From the NCBI GenBank assembly GCA_964613215.1, contig CAZTHK010000001.1, positions 186,001-250,000 on the forward strand: DNA of 64,000 nt, given 5' to 3'. The translations under genes and the position numbers were made by a program. The DNA comes from CAZTHK01 sp964613215. GTDB lineage: Bacteria; Krumholzibacteriota; Krumholzibacteriia; Krumholzibacteriales; CAZTHK01. Under the pieces are notes generated by a model, which did not search any database, was not told the DNA's origin, and worked only from the letters and a program-made list of their open reading frames with translations. Of the stretch, positions 18,448-26,801 are shown piece by piece (positions within the stretch are counted from its first letter, which is position 1; each line of letters starts with the position of its first letter).

Positions 18448-18579
18448 TGTGCCTTCTTCTTTGAACTACACCCGGTGGCTGCCGTGACTCTTCTGAAGGC
18501 AACTTGCCAATTGTTAAAACTTAACCGGGAATTAAATCACTGACTTGATATCCCCTCCATGAGCTTACAGAAATAAAAC

Positions 18580-19536
18580 CTATTTGCCCAGACTGAAGTA
18601 GAGGGATATGCTATGGAAATCACCCAGCTCTCCATAGGGGGTGAAAGCGTAATCCAGGCGTGCCCGGTCAGCCAGTTTAATCCCTCCCCCTGCTGTAAAA
18701 CCATCTCCCTCTCTGTTATCATCGTCGATAAATCCTGCCCTTATGGAGAGTATTTCCCCTACCTTGATTTCACCACCCATTACCGCATATGGATCTACAT
18801 GTCTGGGGCTGACCATATCGGCTGTCAGGATAAGTTCTATCAGATTTAACATTACCGGCGTGTGGTATGATCCTCCCAGCCGGAAGCAGAGGGGTAGTTC
18901 CTCCTGATGCGAAATAAAACTTATTTTGGGGCCTATATTCCGGACTGATGCCCCGATTAACAGACCGGATAACGGTGGAGATACAGAAGCTCCCACATCC
19001 AGGGCATAACCCCGCCCGGTCTGATCGGCTATCTTCTCCTGGAAGAATTTGACATTGATACCTGTGCTGAAATAGTCCGCCGGAGAGAAGGATAGATCCA
19101 GGATACCCTGGAAATTATTATTCTTCAGTCCGGAAGTCTGATTGCCCAGGTTGTCATATCCCATTATCTCGGGTGCAGACAGATAGGTAAAACATAATCC
19201 CGCCGAGAACCCGCGGGGCAGTTCAGTACCATAGAATATGGTATTGTAATCTGTATCCATTATCCACTGGCTGTGGAATACACCTATTCCGTTGATACCG
19301 CCGGATGAGAGCAAGGCGGGATTGATCAGCCAGCCGAAAGGGGCTGATGGATTGGCTGCTCCGGTTTCCCCCATGGAAGCGAAGGTTCCCCCCGCTGGAA
19401 GAGTCAGGTAGGCGGCGCCTGTTGAACCAGGGCCATCACCGCCTATTGCCGGAGCGGAAAGAAGAAATACCACCAGAACAATGGATGCTGCCAGGGCTGA
19501 ATGTTTAACTGAAGATCCGCACTTCGAAATTATCAT
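18580..19536 (-). CDS. PorV/PorQ-like outer-membrane protein, second copy
   Basis: 318 residues with a signal peptide extending to about residue 33 (VVFLLSAPAIGG). The family signature follows: AAYLTLPAGGTFASMGETGAA, then FGWLINPALLSSGGI, matching the gGAGxxAMGGAxxA...NPAgL pattern of PorV/PorQ barrels. The C-terminus DFHSISLYFSLGK has alternating aromatic strands. It is a distant paralogue of the barrel at 1061-2002. A second PorV-like protein is common in FCB genomes, where such barrels work with type IX-like secretion and surface attachment. Single gene with a possible AT-rich promoter just upstream (19558-19586). Confidence 0.7.
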   Translation of the reverse strand: MIISKCGSSVKHSALAASIVLVVFLLSAPAIGGDGPGSTGAAYLTLPAGGTFASMGETGAANPSAPFGWLINPALLSSGGINGIGVFHSQWIMDTDYNTIFYGTELPRGFSAGLCFTYLSAPEIMGYDNLGNQTSGLKNNNFQGILDLSFSPADYFSTGINVKFFQEKIADQTGRGYALDVGASVSPPLSGLLIGASVRNIGPKISFISHQEELPLCFRLGGSYHTPVMLNLIELILTADMVSPRHVDPYAVMGGEIKVGEILSIRAGFIDDDNREGDGFTAGGGIKLADRARLDYAFTPYGELGDFHSISLYFSLGK

Positions 19537-20073
19537 ATTAAAAATTCCTTTTGGTAGATTATTATTGATTCATTTTTGCAAATCAAGCAATGCTTTTTTG
19601 GAAATATAACTATCTGCCTGTTCCTCGTTGTTTCTTTTTGTGTCTTCGTACTGACTCAAACTCCGTTGCTTACTTATTTTGGCAACATATATGCCATTCC
19701 CGGGGCTGGTAACTGCGATTATGGAGGGTGCGATTTTTTCATCCTGCTGCAGGCAAAGTGGCGGCAATTTGATCATCACCGGCGTAAGAGGTTATATTAA
19801 CCCGGTCAATTCGCACCCCTCCCCTGGCGTAGTGGCAGGAGCAGTGATAATGGGGCCGGGTTCACATTTTAGGTTTTGGCAAGGTATTTTGAAGGTGGGA
19901 TGGGTATAATGGTTATTTCTCATATTGACTTGTATCTCTTTTGAATTATCCGGATTAAACGGATTCAAAAAACTTTTGGCCACTTTGTGGGTGAGAGGGT
20001 ATAGTTTGTGCAGGTATGAATGAAGACAAGTATCAAGGAGTTCAGTCAATTCCTCCGGATTGAGGTTTGATCC
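19537..20073. other. 537-base non-coding stretch at the edge of the glycan locus
   Basis: Divergent gap between the PorV-like gene and the first CapK-like gene. It is AT-richer than its surroundings in the left part. No supported gene, tRNA or repeat was found. A minus-strand frame across it (19792-20370) runs into the CapK gene and has no family signature. A likely promoter for the minus gene lies at 19558-19586; the final ATG at 20074 has TGAGG eight bases upstream. Confidence 0.4.
19558..19586 (-). promoter_or_regulatory. Possible promoter for PorV-like gene
   Basis: Minus strand: TTGATT, 17-base spacer, AATAAT, about 22 bases upstream of the start codon at 19536. The -10 matches 5/6 and the -35 4/6 of the sigma-70 consensus. 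AT-rich background weakens the call. Confidence 0.3.
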
Positions 20074-21429
20074 ATGTTCTACCAGAGATTGTACAAAAGT
20101 ATCCTCTTCCCCTTCTATGACAGGTTTATAAAACGTAGAAATATTTACCGTTACTATGAACAGATATCGGGCAATCCATCTCTCGGCCTGGAAGAACTGG
20201 ACCGGATGAGAAGCGAGAAACTTCAGAAGCTGGTGGCATACTGTCAAGCTAATGTTCCCTTTTACCGGAAGCTGTTCAGGGAGCGAAATATTGATGCTGA
20301 AAAGGTAAACCATATTGATATCCTGAGGGATAATGGGATAGGGACCTCCAAAGAAATACTGAAAAGGCATGCGGATGATCTGCTCTCAGAGCAGTATGAT
20401 AAAAGCAAGCTGGTTAAGAAACTATCCAGCGGGACCACCGGAACTCCCACCGCTGTCTATGTTACCTATGATAATTGGTGTCTGCAGATGGCTGTAAAAT
20501 TCAGATCCGAGAGTTGGATAGGAAAGGAGATAGGAACACCTACCACCTACCTGTGGGGGCATCCGGGGGAGGAGAATTTTCTGAAAAGGATTAAGAAGAA
20601 ACTGTATTTCATGTTTCAGCATTATCATTATCTATCTGCTATGAATCTGGATGAGGAGACCCTGCGGGGGTATGTTAAGTCGATCAAACTTTTTGGCTCA
20701 AGGTTTCTGGAGTCCTATGTCAGCGCTGCATATTTGATGGCGAAGGTGATTGATAAATTCCGGCTTGAACCTCCCCGGCTGGACGGAGTAATAATAGGAG
20801 CAGAGAGGTTGCTGGATTTTCAGAGGGAACAGATACAAGAGAGTTTCCAGTGCCCGGTTTACAACCGGTACGGATGTTCGGAGTTCATGAATATTTCCTG
20901 TGAATGTGAGAGGCAGGAGGGGCAGCATATTAATTATGATAATCTATGGGTGGAGGTAGTGGATGAAGATGATAATCCGGTGTGGGAGGAGGAGGGAGAT
21001 ATTGTAGTGACTGATTTGAATAACCGCTCCATGCCCCTTATCCGTTACCGTATAGGGGACCGGGGGGTAATGACACGGAGGAGATGCAGCTGTGGCAGCT
21101 CCTTTCCCCTGCTCAGGGAAGTGGCGGGAAGAAGTTCTGAAACCATAAAAACCAGGAGGGGGCCCGAATATACCAGTATATATCTGGCCTGGAAATTCAG
21201 GGATATTCCCGGAGTGTTCAGATACCAGGTGGTCCAGAGGAATCTGGACCGGTTGGACATACTGGTTGAGCATGACGGCACTGTATCCGCAGGACTGACC
21301 AGGGAGAAGGTGCTGGATTCGTTGAGTGAATTAAGGGAGAACGGTCTGGATATTGAGATACGGTTCAGGGAAGAGATACCGGCCGGTGAAGGGGGTAAGA
21401 CAAGATTCTTTGTTTCAGAAATCAGTTAG
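20074..21429 (+). CDS. CapK/PaaK-like adenylate-forming ligase, copy A
   Basis: 451 residues, a phenylacetate-CoA-ligase-like member of the ANL superfamily of the capsule (CapK) branch. Seen: LQKLVAYCQANVPFYRKLF (50-68), the family opening; the ATP loop KLSSGTTGTPTAVYVT (about 115-130); VIIGAERLLDFQR; YNRYGCSEF, the adenine-binding aromatic motif; MPLIRYRIGDRGV; and a CSCGSSFP motif. CapK proteins occur in polysaccharide loci, and an acyl or aminoacyl activation step is assumed; substrate and acceptor are unknown. It is followed 130 bases later by a clear paralogue (21560-22939), indicating tandem duplication. Both precede a carboxyethylornithine-synthase-like gene on the same strand. Confidence 0.85.
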   Translation: MFYQRLYKSILFPFYDRFIKRRNIYRYYEQISGNPSLGLEELDRMRSEKLQKLVAYCQANVPFYRKLFRERNIDAEKVNHIDILRDNGIGTSKEILKRHADDLLSEQYDKSKLVKKLSSGTTGTPTAVYVTYDNWCLQMAVKFRSESWIGKEIGTPTTYLWGHPGEENFLKRIKKKLYFMFQHYHYLSAMNLDEETLRGYVKSIKLFGSRFLESYVSAAYLMAKVIDKFRLEPPRLDGVIIGAERLLDFQREQIQESFQCPVYNRYGCSEFMNISCECERQEGQHINYDNLWVEVVDEDDNPVWEEEGDIVVTDLNNRSMPLIRYRIGDRGVMTRRRCSCGSSFPLLREVAGRSSETIKTRRGPEYTSIYLAWKFRDIPGVFRYQVVQRNLDRLDILVEHDGTVSAGLTREKVLDSLSELRENGLDIEIRFREEIPAGEGGKTRFFVSEIS

Positions 21430-21559
21430 TTTATCAGGACCTTTTTGCCTGACTAAGGCACAATATTTAATTGTTGATGCAGGCAGGCTTCTGGTTTTGC
21501 AATCTTTCCAGGGGGGGGTAGCGGTGCTGATAATTTTCCGGAAAGGGGATGGAAGTTAA

Positions 21560-22939
21560 ATGATATATGACAGCATATACAGGAATATTGTTTTTCCCCT
21601 CTATGATAGATACTTGAGAAGAAGGAGCACCTACGATTACTATAAGGAGTTAGAGGGTAATTCCCGGATGCCGGTAGAAGACTGGAAGAGAATGCGCAGC
21701 AGTAAGTTAAACAGTCTGATCCGGTATTCCTGTGAGAATGTCCCCTTCTACCGGGAGTTGTTCGATCAGAAGAGTGTGAATCCGGATAAGATAGGTCATA
21801 TCGAGTCATTGAGGCAGTGCGGAATAACCACCTCCAAGAAGATACTGCGGGAGTCATCTCTCTCTCCCTTTTCAGGGCGGTACCGGAGGGGCGAGCTGAT
21901 AAATACCTCTACCAGCGGTTCAACCGGGGAACCATTCCTGGTTCATATGACCTTCGACGACTGGTGCAGAAGGATGGCTGTGAAGTACCGGTCGGAAGGG
22001 TGGTTTGGTAAACCAATCGGCACCCCTACCGCCATGATATGGGGGCACAAGCCGGGACTGTCCGGATGGGCCCGGATTAAGGAACAGCTCTACTGGCGTT
22101 TCCAGAACTATCAGTTCTTCTCTGCCTTCGATGTTGATGACCGGATTCTTCTGGGATATATAGAGAGAATCAGGAAGGGCGGTTCCCGCTTTATCGAATC
22201 CTATGTAACCATAGCCTATCAGATGGCAACACTTATTCAGAAATATCAGATAGATCCCCCCCGGCTGGATGGTATAGTAATAGGAGCTGAACGGCTGTTC
22301 GATTTTCAGCGCGGAAAAATTGAAGAGAGTTTTTCCTGCCCGGTTTACAACCGCTACGGGTCCACCGAATTCTCCAATGTAGCATCGGAATGCCTGCAAC
22401 AGGAGGGGCTCCATATTAATGTGGACAGCCTGTGGGTAGAGGTGGTGGACGAACAGGACAGGCCGGTGCTGGAAGAACCCGGGGATATTATTATTACCGA
22501 TCTACATAACTATGCCATGCCCCTGATCAGGTACAGGACCGGTGACATAGGCACCATGGGCACGGAGAGATGTTCCTGCGGCCGCACCTTCCCCATGCTA
22601 AGGGACATCAAGGGGCGGGCCTCTGAGGTGCTCAGAACGGAGGACGGCAGGACCATTCATGATATGTACTTTCTGTGGAAGCTCTCCCGGGTTCCCGGAA
22701 TCGACCGGTTTCAGGTAATACAGGATTCATTGAATCATCTGGATGTGAATATAGTTCATGATGGTTCGGTAAGCCGTGAGCTGACTTCCCGGAATGTGGA
22801 ACAGGCTCTCTCCGGTCTGGATGATCATAATATTGCGGTTACGGTCAGATATGTAGACAGCATAGCGGTAAGCAGAGCAGGTAAGACCAGCTTCTTCAGA
22901 TCCGAAATCGAACAGGGAGAGGATGAATTAGATCGGTAA
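21560..22939 (+). CDS. CapK/PaaK-like adenylate-forming ligase, copy B
   Basis: 459 residues, a tandem paralogue of the preceding gene. Collinear motifs: LNSLIRYSCENVPFYRELF; the ATP loop INTSTSGSTGEPFLVHMT (Ser-Gly-Ser-Thr-Gly instead of Ser-Gly-Thr-Thr-Gly); IVIGAERLFDFQRG; YNRYGSTEF; MPLIRYRTGDIG; and CSCGRTFP. The N-terminal lead IYRNIVFPLYDRYLRRRSTYDYY matches copy A's KSILFPFYDRFIKRRNIYRYY in pattern. Both copies keep the adenylation residues, so they may act on different acids or successive positions. GGATGGAAG upstream is the probable ribosome site. Retention of two intact but diverged copies argues for sub-specialisation. Confidence 0.85.
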   Translation: MIYDSIYRNIVFPLYDRYLRRRSTYDYYKELEGNSRMPVEDWKRMRSSKLNSLIRYSCENVPFYRELFDQKSVNPDKIGHIESLRQCGITTSKKILRESSLSPFSGRYRRGELINTSTSGSTGEPFLVHMTFDDWCRRMAVKYRSEGWFGKPIGTPTAMIWGHKPGLSGWARIKEQLYWRFQNYQFFSAFDVDDRILLGYIERIRKGGSRFIESYVTIAYQMATLIQKYQIDPPRLDGIVIGAERLFDFQRGKIEESFSCPVYNRYGSTEFSNVASECLQQEGLHINVDSLWVEVVDEQDRPVLEEPGDIIITDLHNYAMPLIRYRTGDIGTMGTERCSCGRTFPMLRDIKGRASEVLRTEDGRTIHDMYFLWKLSRVPGIDRFQVIQDSLNHLDVNIVHDGSVSRELTSRNVEQALSGLDDHNIAVTVRYVDSIAVSRAGKTSFFRSEIEQGEDELDR

Positions 22940-23004
22940 TGGGACAGTATTTATGATAAGCGTATGAAGAGCTTATGTCATTAATAAAAAAGGAGTTATA
23001 AAGT

Positions 23005-23964
23005 ATGAAAAGGATAGGATTTCCGGTAAATCATAAGGAGAATGAGAAGAGAAGGGCTCTTCTGCCGGATCACTTGAGGGAATTGAAGAATCCGGGCAAC
23101 TGTTATTTCCAGGAGGGATTTGGAAATCCTCTGGGTATCAGTGACCGGGAGTACAGGGAAGCCGGTGGTAAAATTGTGGGCCGTGAAGAAGCTCTGAGTA
23201 TGGAGATAATCTGCAGTCCCAAATCCCTGGATGATGATATGACAGAATGCCTCAAACAGGGTCAGACCCTGTTTGGCTGGGTGCATGCTGTACAGAACAA
23301 AAGGGTGACCGATATTCTGATAGAGAGGAAGATGACCGCTGTCGCATGGGGTGAGATGTTTGAGGGCGGTGTGCACGTTTATCGCCGTAATAATGAGATT
23401 GCCGGGGAGGGTGCGGTTATTCATGCATCCTGCTTCTGTGGTATATTGCCCTCTGAGTGGAGAGTGGCACTGCTGGGTCTGGGTAACTGCGGGAAGGGGG
23501 CTTACCATGCTCTGGAGGGGCTGGGAGCTGAAATAACCGTTTATCACAGAGACAGAATATTCCATCTCAAAGATGAGATAGAGAGTTACAATGTGGTGGT
23601 AAATACCCTGCTCTGGGATATGTTCGAGGAGAGAGTGGTACTCTCAAGGGATGATGTAAGAAGGATGGAGGAGGGATCCATGATAATCGATGTGAGTTGC
23701 GATGCTGAGGGGATGTGCCTGGATACTACTCATCCCACCACCATTTCAGATCCGGTCTATCTGGAAGAGGGGGTAATTCACTACGCCGTCGACCATGTAC
23801 CCGCAATTTTCTATAAATCCGCCTCCCGGAGTATAAGCTCGGAGACGGCCAGGTATCTTGACTTCCTTAGCCGGGGGGAGCATAACCAGACTCTGGAAGA
23901 CGCCACGGTAATAAAAGATGGTGAAATACTGGATCAGAGGATAATCAGGTTCCAGAAACGCTGA
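23005..23964 (+). CDS. N5-(carboxyethyl)ornithine synthase-like NAD(P)H dehydrogenase
   Basis: 319 residues related to the alanine dehydrogenase/saccharopine dehydrogenase fold and closest in pattern to Lactococcus CEOS, which condenses pyruvate with the side-chain amine of ornithine or lysine. Seen: MKRIGFPVNHKENEKRRALLP (N-terminal AlaDH-like substrate site), AGGKIV, and the nucleotide loop VALLGLGNCGKGAYHALEGLG (about 154-174), followed by DVSCDAEGMCLDTTHPTTISDP and YAVDHVPAIFYKSASRSIS, which match the catalytic C-terminal part of the family. AAAGGAG precedes the ATG. Downstream of two CapK ligases it may supply a carboxyethyl (opine-like) amino acid for glycan decoration; this is inferred from context only. 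Confidence 0.75.
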   Translation: MKRIGFPVNHKENEKRRALLPDHLRELKNPGNCYFQEGFGNPLGISDREYREAGGKIVGREEALSMEIICSPKSLDDDMTECLKQGQTLFGWVHAVQNKRVTDILIERKMTAVAWGEMFEGGVHVYRRNNEIAGEGAVIHASCFCGILPSEWRVALLGLGNCGKGAYHALEGLGAEITVYHRDRIFHLKDEIESYNVVVNTLLWDMFEERVVLSRDDVRRMEEGSMIIDVSCDAEGMCLDTTHPTTISDPVYLEEGVIHYAVDHVPAIFYKSASRSISSETARYLDFLSRGEHNQTLEDATVIKDGEILDQRIIRFQKR

Positions 23965-24063
23965 ACACCGGGGGAGAGAATTTCCGGGACAACGCAGGTG
24001 GCTCCCGGCTGGTATGACTTTGTTTCAATACTGGTGTTATCCGTGAAGTCCGGCGTTGAGCGG

Positions 24064-25176
24064 TTATTCCTCGAATACCCCGGGGAGGGAATCACTCAAT
24101 CCCCCATCTTTCTGATGGGTGTTTATCTCCCAGTTGTCATTTGCTTCTATAACTACAGGACCTTCTTCGGTTATGGCCACATCCCATCCGATACTCTTTA
24201 TTCCATACATAAATATGTGGAGACGGCGGGTCATTTCCAGTGCTTCCATGACGAAGGGAATGTCAAACTCACTGAAAACGATCCCGGTGTCGGGATGCTT
24301 CCGGCAGAATCCTCCGTATGACGGTTTGTACATGAATTTCTCCTCCAGCTTTCCCGTTTCCGGGTTTATATAACCGAGTACTCCGCCTATGGCCCAGTTA
24401 TCACTGGTACTATCACCCGTTCCGGCTCTGAGAATTGCTCTGAATATCTTGATCCCCTTTCCGGTATGGAAGGTTACTATTCTCATGGTGTTGACGGAAT
24501 GGGGAAAGAGCCGGGACATTTCGGGATGCTGTATCACCTTCTCCTGGAGGATGAAAGAACCGTCGGTTCTGGACATCAGTTCATCCATGCTGCTCTCTTT
24601 ACCCTCTATATATATCTGCCCCTCTCTTATCTCCAGGGGAAATACTCCATCCGCACATTCCCCCAGCAGTGTCTTGCAGAACAGCTCGCAGTCGTCCAGC
24701 TTCTTGATCGCTCCGGGATCATCCGGCTGTCTGCTATCCATCCAGTAGAGCGTCCCCTCACAGCAGAGGGCTAACAGATTGGGAGTGGGGAATCCCAGGC
24801 TTTTCAGGAAGGTGGTGAATACGAACTTGTCCTTGAGCAGGCAGGTGTAATCGGCAGAATAGTGTCCGAACTGTTTGCTGCGGTTGTATCTGTTCCGGAG
24901 CTGCTTGAATGTCTGGTAATCCATGTAATCTCCGAGATTGGTACCACTTTTTCTGTCCAGGCCGTAGAGGTAGTAAAAGTCGTTTATCTCTCCATGCCTG
25001 ATCAGCCACCACAGGTTGTCCAGATATATTCTCACCCTTCCCTTTCTATCCTCTTCGGGATAGTAGGTCTGACTGTCCGGATCACTGGACAACTGAGGAA
25101 TTTCAGGCAATCTCCGGGCTATTACAATGAGCCTTCTGATGAACCTGTTAATTTTTTTCAGTACAGCTATAATCAT
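24064..25176 (-). CDS. ATP-grasp enzyme of the sugar-transfer-associated type
   Basis: 370 residues. The N-terminal 120 are basic and helical with DLLWxLIRHGEI-type text (IYLDNLWWLIRHGEINDFYYLYGLD in pattern). They precede the ATP-grasp core: LLKDKFVFTTFLKSLGFPTPNLLAL, GSFILQEKVIQHPEMSRLFPHSVNTMRIVT, and the Mg/ATP-binding end IGWDVAITEEGPVVIEANDNWE. This arrangement matches the ATPgrasp_ST family found beside glycosyltransferases and CapK genes. Such enzymes form amide or ester bonds through acyl phosphates. It converges on the CEOS-like gene and faces the GT4 gene, so it sits between the two halves of the glycan locus. Substrate unknown. Confidence 0.77.
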   Translation of the reverse strand: MIIAVLKKINRFIRRLIVIARRLPEIPQLSSDPDSQTYYPEEDRKGRVRIYLDNLWWLIRHGEINDFYYLYGLDRKSGTNLGDYMDYQTFKQLRNRYNRSKQFGHYSADYTCLLKDKFVFTTFLKSLGFPTPNLLALCCEGTLYWMDSRQPDDPGAIKKLDDCELFCKTLLGECADGVFPLEIREGQIYIEGKESSMDELMSRTDGSFILQEKVIQHPEMSRLFPHSVNTMRIVTFHTGKGIKIFRAILRAGTGDSTSDNWAIGGVLGYINPETGKLEEKFMYKPSYGGFCRKHPDTGIVFSEFDIPFVMEALEMTRRLHIFMYGIKSIGWDVAITEEGPVVIEANDNWEINTHQKDGGLSDSLPGVFEE

Positions 25177-25667
25177 GTGCCTGCCAGTATGATTTGATGC
25201 TCCGGTAATTCCTGGATTATTTCAGATGAAAGTGCCATCTCTGTTCAGAACCGAATATATCGCAGGATATTTCAGGGGTCAAGCGGAATGATTGCAGGAA
25301 TTTACTCAGAAATTATTTAAGTAACAGCAGGCCAGTTATCTGGCTGGCTTTATTAACAGATAGGGTGTTTGATTATAAGGGGTTATTGTCCGGGTTGCGG
25401 TGTTTATAATCGCTTCTGGTATCCCAACCGCCGCGGGAATTGAAGCTCGCCCGTATGATATGTCCTCCTTCGTTCTGCTTCAAAGATAGAGAAAGCATTC
25501 GGGGAAGTTTTTCCGGGGGTTTAAAATACCAGTCACCGGCAATAGAGTGGCGGATTGAAAATTAAGGAAACTCCTGCGATGAACTCCCTGTTCGAAAGCG
25601 GGATTTTCTTTTTATTTTTCCGCTGTAGAGTGTATTATCTATCCCGTAAAACCGGATAAACGAAAAT
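25177..25667. other. 491-base divergent gap with a terminator-like hairpin
   Basis: Lies between the ATP-grasp and GT4 genes. No gene is supported. A TATAAT at 25405-25410 lacks a good -35. A GC stem followed by a T-rich run (25585-25619) stands about 50 bases upstream of the GT4 start, which would suit either a leader attenuator or the end of a short untranslated RNA. GGAA-GTTT-TTCC at about 25503 is a further small stem. Confidence 0.4.
25585..25619 (+). terminator. Terminator-like hairpin with T-rich tail in the GT4 leader region
   Basis: TCCC (25585-25588) pairs with GGGA (25600-25603), with weaker inner pairing. It is followed by ATTTTCTTTTTATTTTT-like sequence to 25619. The stem is short, so termination would be partial. 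There is no plus-strand gene immediately upstream. Confidence 0.28.
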
Positions 25668-26798
25668 ATGGCTGATAACAGAGATAAAATAAGAATAGTT
25701 CATGCCCTCCGGAGCCTCGAATTCGGGGGAGCGGAGAAGATCGTGCTGGAGCTGGCCGGCTTGCAGAAGAAGGGAGGGGTTATATCACCCTGCCTGGTTT
25801 GCGTAACAGGTGGCGGTCCTCTCCAGGCTGAGGTTGAGCAGATGGGTTTGACCTGGATGTTGGCTGGACAGAGCGGGATCAAGTATCTCTCTCCCATCTT
25901 CAGGTTAGCGAGAATATTCTCCCGCCTGAAACCGGATCTGGTTCATACTCACAACCTGGTCTCTCACCTGCACGCAGCTCCGGCAGCCCGCCTTCTGGGG
26001 GTTCCGGTGGTCCATACCAAACACGGCAAAGCGGTATCTTCATTCAGCAAATTTCCGGTACTCCGGAGATTTATATATAACCTGTCCGAGAGGATAGTGG
26101 TAGTTTCCCGGGAGACGGGAGAAAGCTTTATGGCCAGGGCGGGCCTTGACAGCAGCAAGATCGTTACCATACATAACGGGATCGATGTGGACAGCTTTGG
26201 TGGTGGCCGTAATTCCTCCCTGGCAGAGGAACTCGGACTGGAGGAGGGCCATACCGTATTCGGTTCGGTTTCCAGGCTGAGCAGGGTAAAGAATCATTCC
26301 ACCATGGTGAGGGCGTTCGCAAAGGTTGCAGACAGGCACGAAAACTGCAGGCTGTTGATGGTAGGGGATGGACCCGAAAGAGGAGGAATCGAGAAGCTGG
26401 TGGATAAGCTCTCACTCCGGGAAAAGGTGATATTTGCGGGATTCAGGAAGGACACCGCCGGTTGCCTCTCCATAATGGATCTCTTCCTTCAGCCCTCCCT
26501 GGAGGAGGGGCTTTCGCTTACTATCCTGGAAGCCGCTGCAGCAGGTGTTCCCGTGGTTACCTCTCCGGTGGGGGGGACACCGGAGATAATTAGTGACGGT
26601 GCTACCGGTTTTCTGGTAGAACCACAGGACGTTGAAAAACTGTCCAGAGTTATGGAGATGTTCCTGAAGGATCCCGGCATTTTCAGGGGGATGGCGGAAC
26701 AGGCCAGAAAAAAAGTGGAAGATTCATTCTCCCTGGATAGCATGGAGAGAAAATACAGGGAACTTTACTGGAGAATACTGGGCCTTGAAGGGAGGTAA
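25668..26798 (+). CDS. GT4 glycosyltransferase
   Basis: 376 residues, a retaining GT-B enzyme of family 4 that uses nucleotide sugars on the cytosolic face. Seen: the N-terminal loop SLEFGGAEKIVLELA (17-31); HTHNLVSHLHAAPAARLLGVPVVHTKHG; VVSRETGE; IHNGIDVDSF; the nucleotide-binding SRLSRVKNHSTMVRAF; MVGDGPERGGIE; and the donor motif PSLEEGLSLTILEAAAAGVPVVTSPVGGTPE, whose Glu-x7-Glu is complete. Four bases separate its stop from the GTG of the AsnB-like gene, so the two are cotranscribed. Sugar specificity cannot be read. Confidence 0.9.
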   Translation: MADNRDKIRIVHALRSLEFGGAEKIVLELAGLQKKGGVISPCLVCVTGGGPLQAEVEQMGLTWMLAGQSGIKYLSPIFRLARIFSRLKPDLVHTHNLVSHLHAAPAARLLGVPVVHTKHGKAVSSFSKFPVLRRFIYNLSERIVVVSRETGESFMARAGLDSSKIVTIHNGIDVDSFGGGRNSSLAEELGLEEGHTVFGSVSRLSRVKNHSTMVRAFAKVADRHENCRLLMVGDGPERGGIEKLVDKLSLREKVIFAGFRKDTAGCLSIMDLFLQPSLEEGLSLTILEAAAAGVPVVTSPVGGTPEIISDGATGFLVEPQDVEKLSRVMEMFLKDPGIFRGMAEQARKKVEDSFSLDSMERKYRELYWRILGLEGR

Positions 26799-26801
26799 AA
26801 A

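Noticed and set aside
19792..20370. Minus-strand open frame of 192 codons upstream of and overlapping CapK copy A
   Set aside because: The right 300 bases are antisense to a gene with solid motifs, and the left part has no signature.
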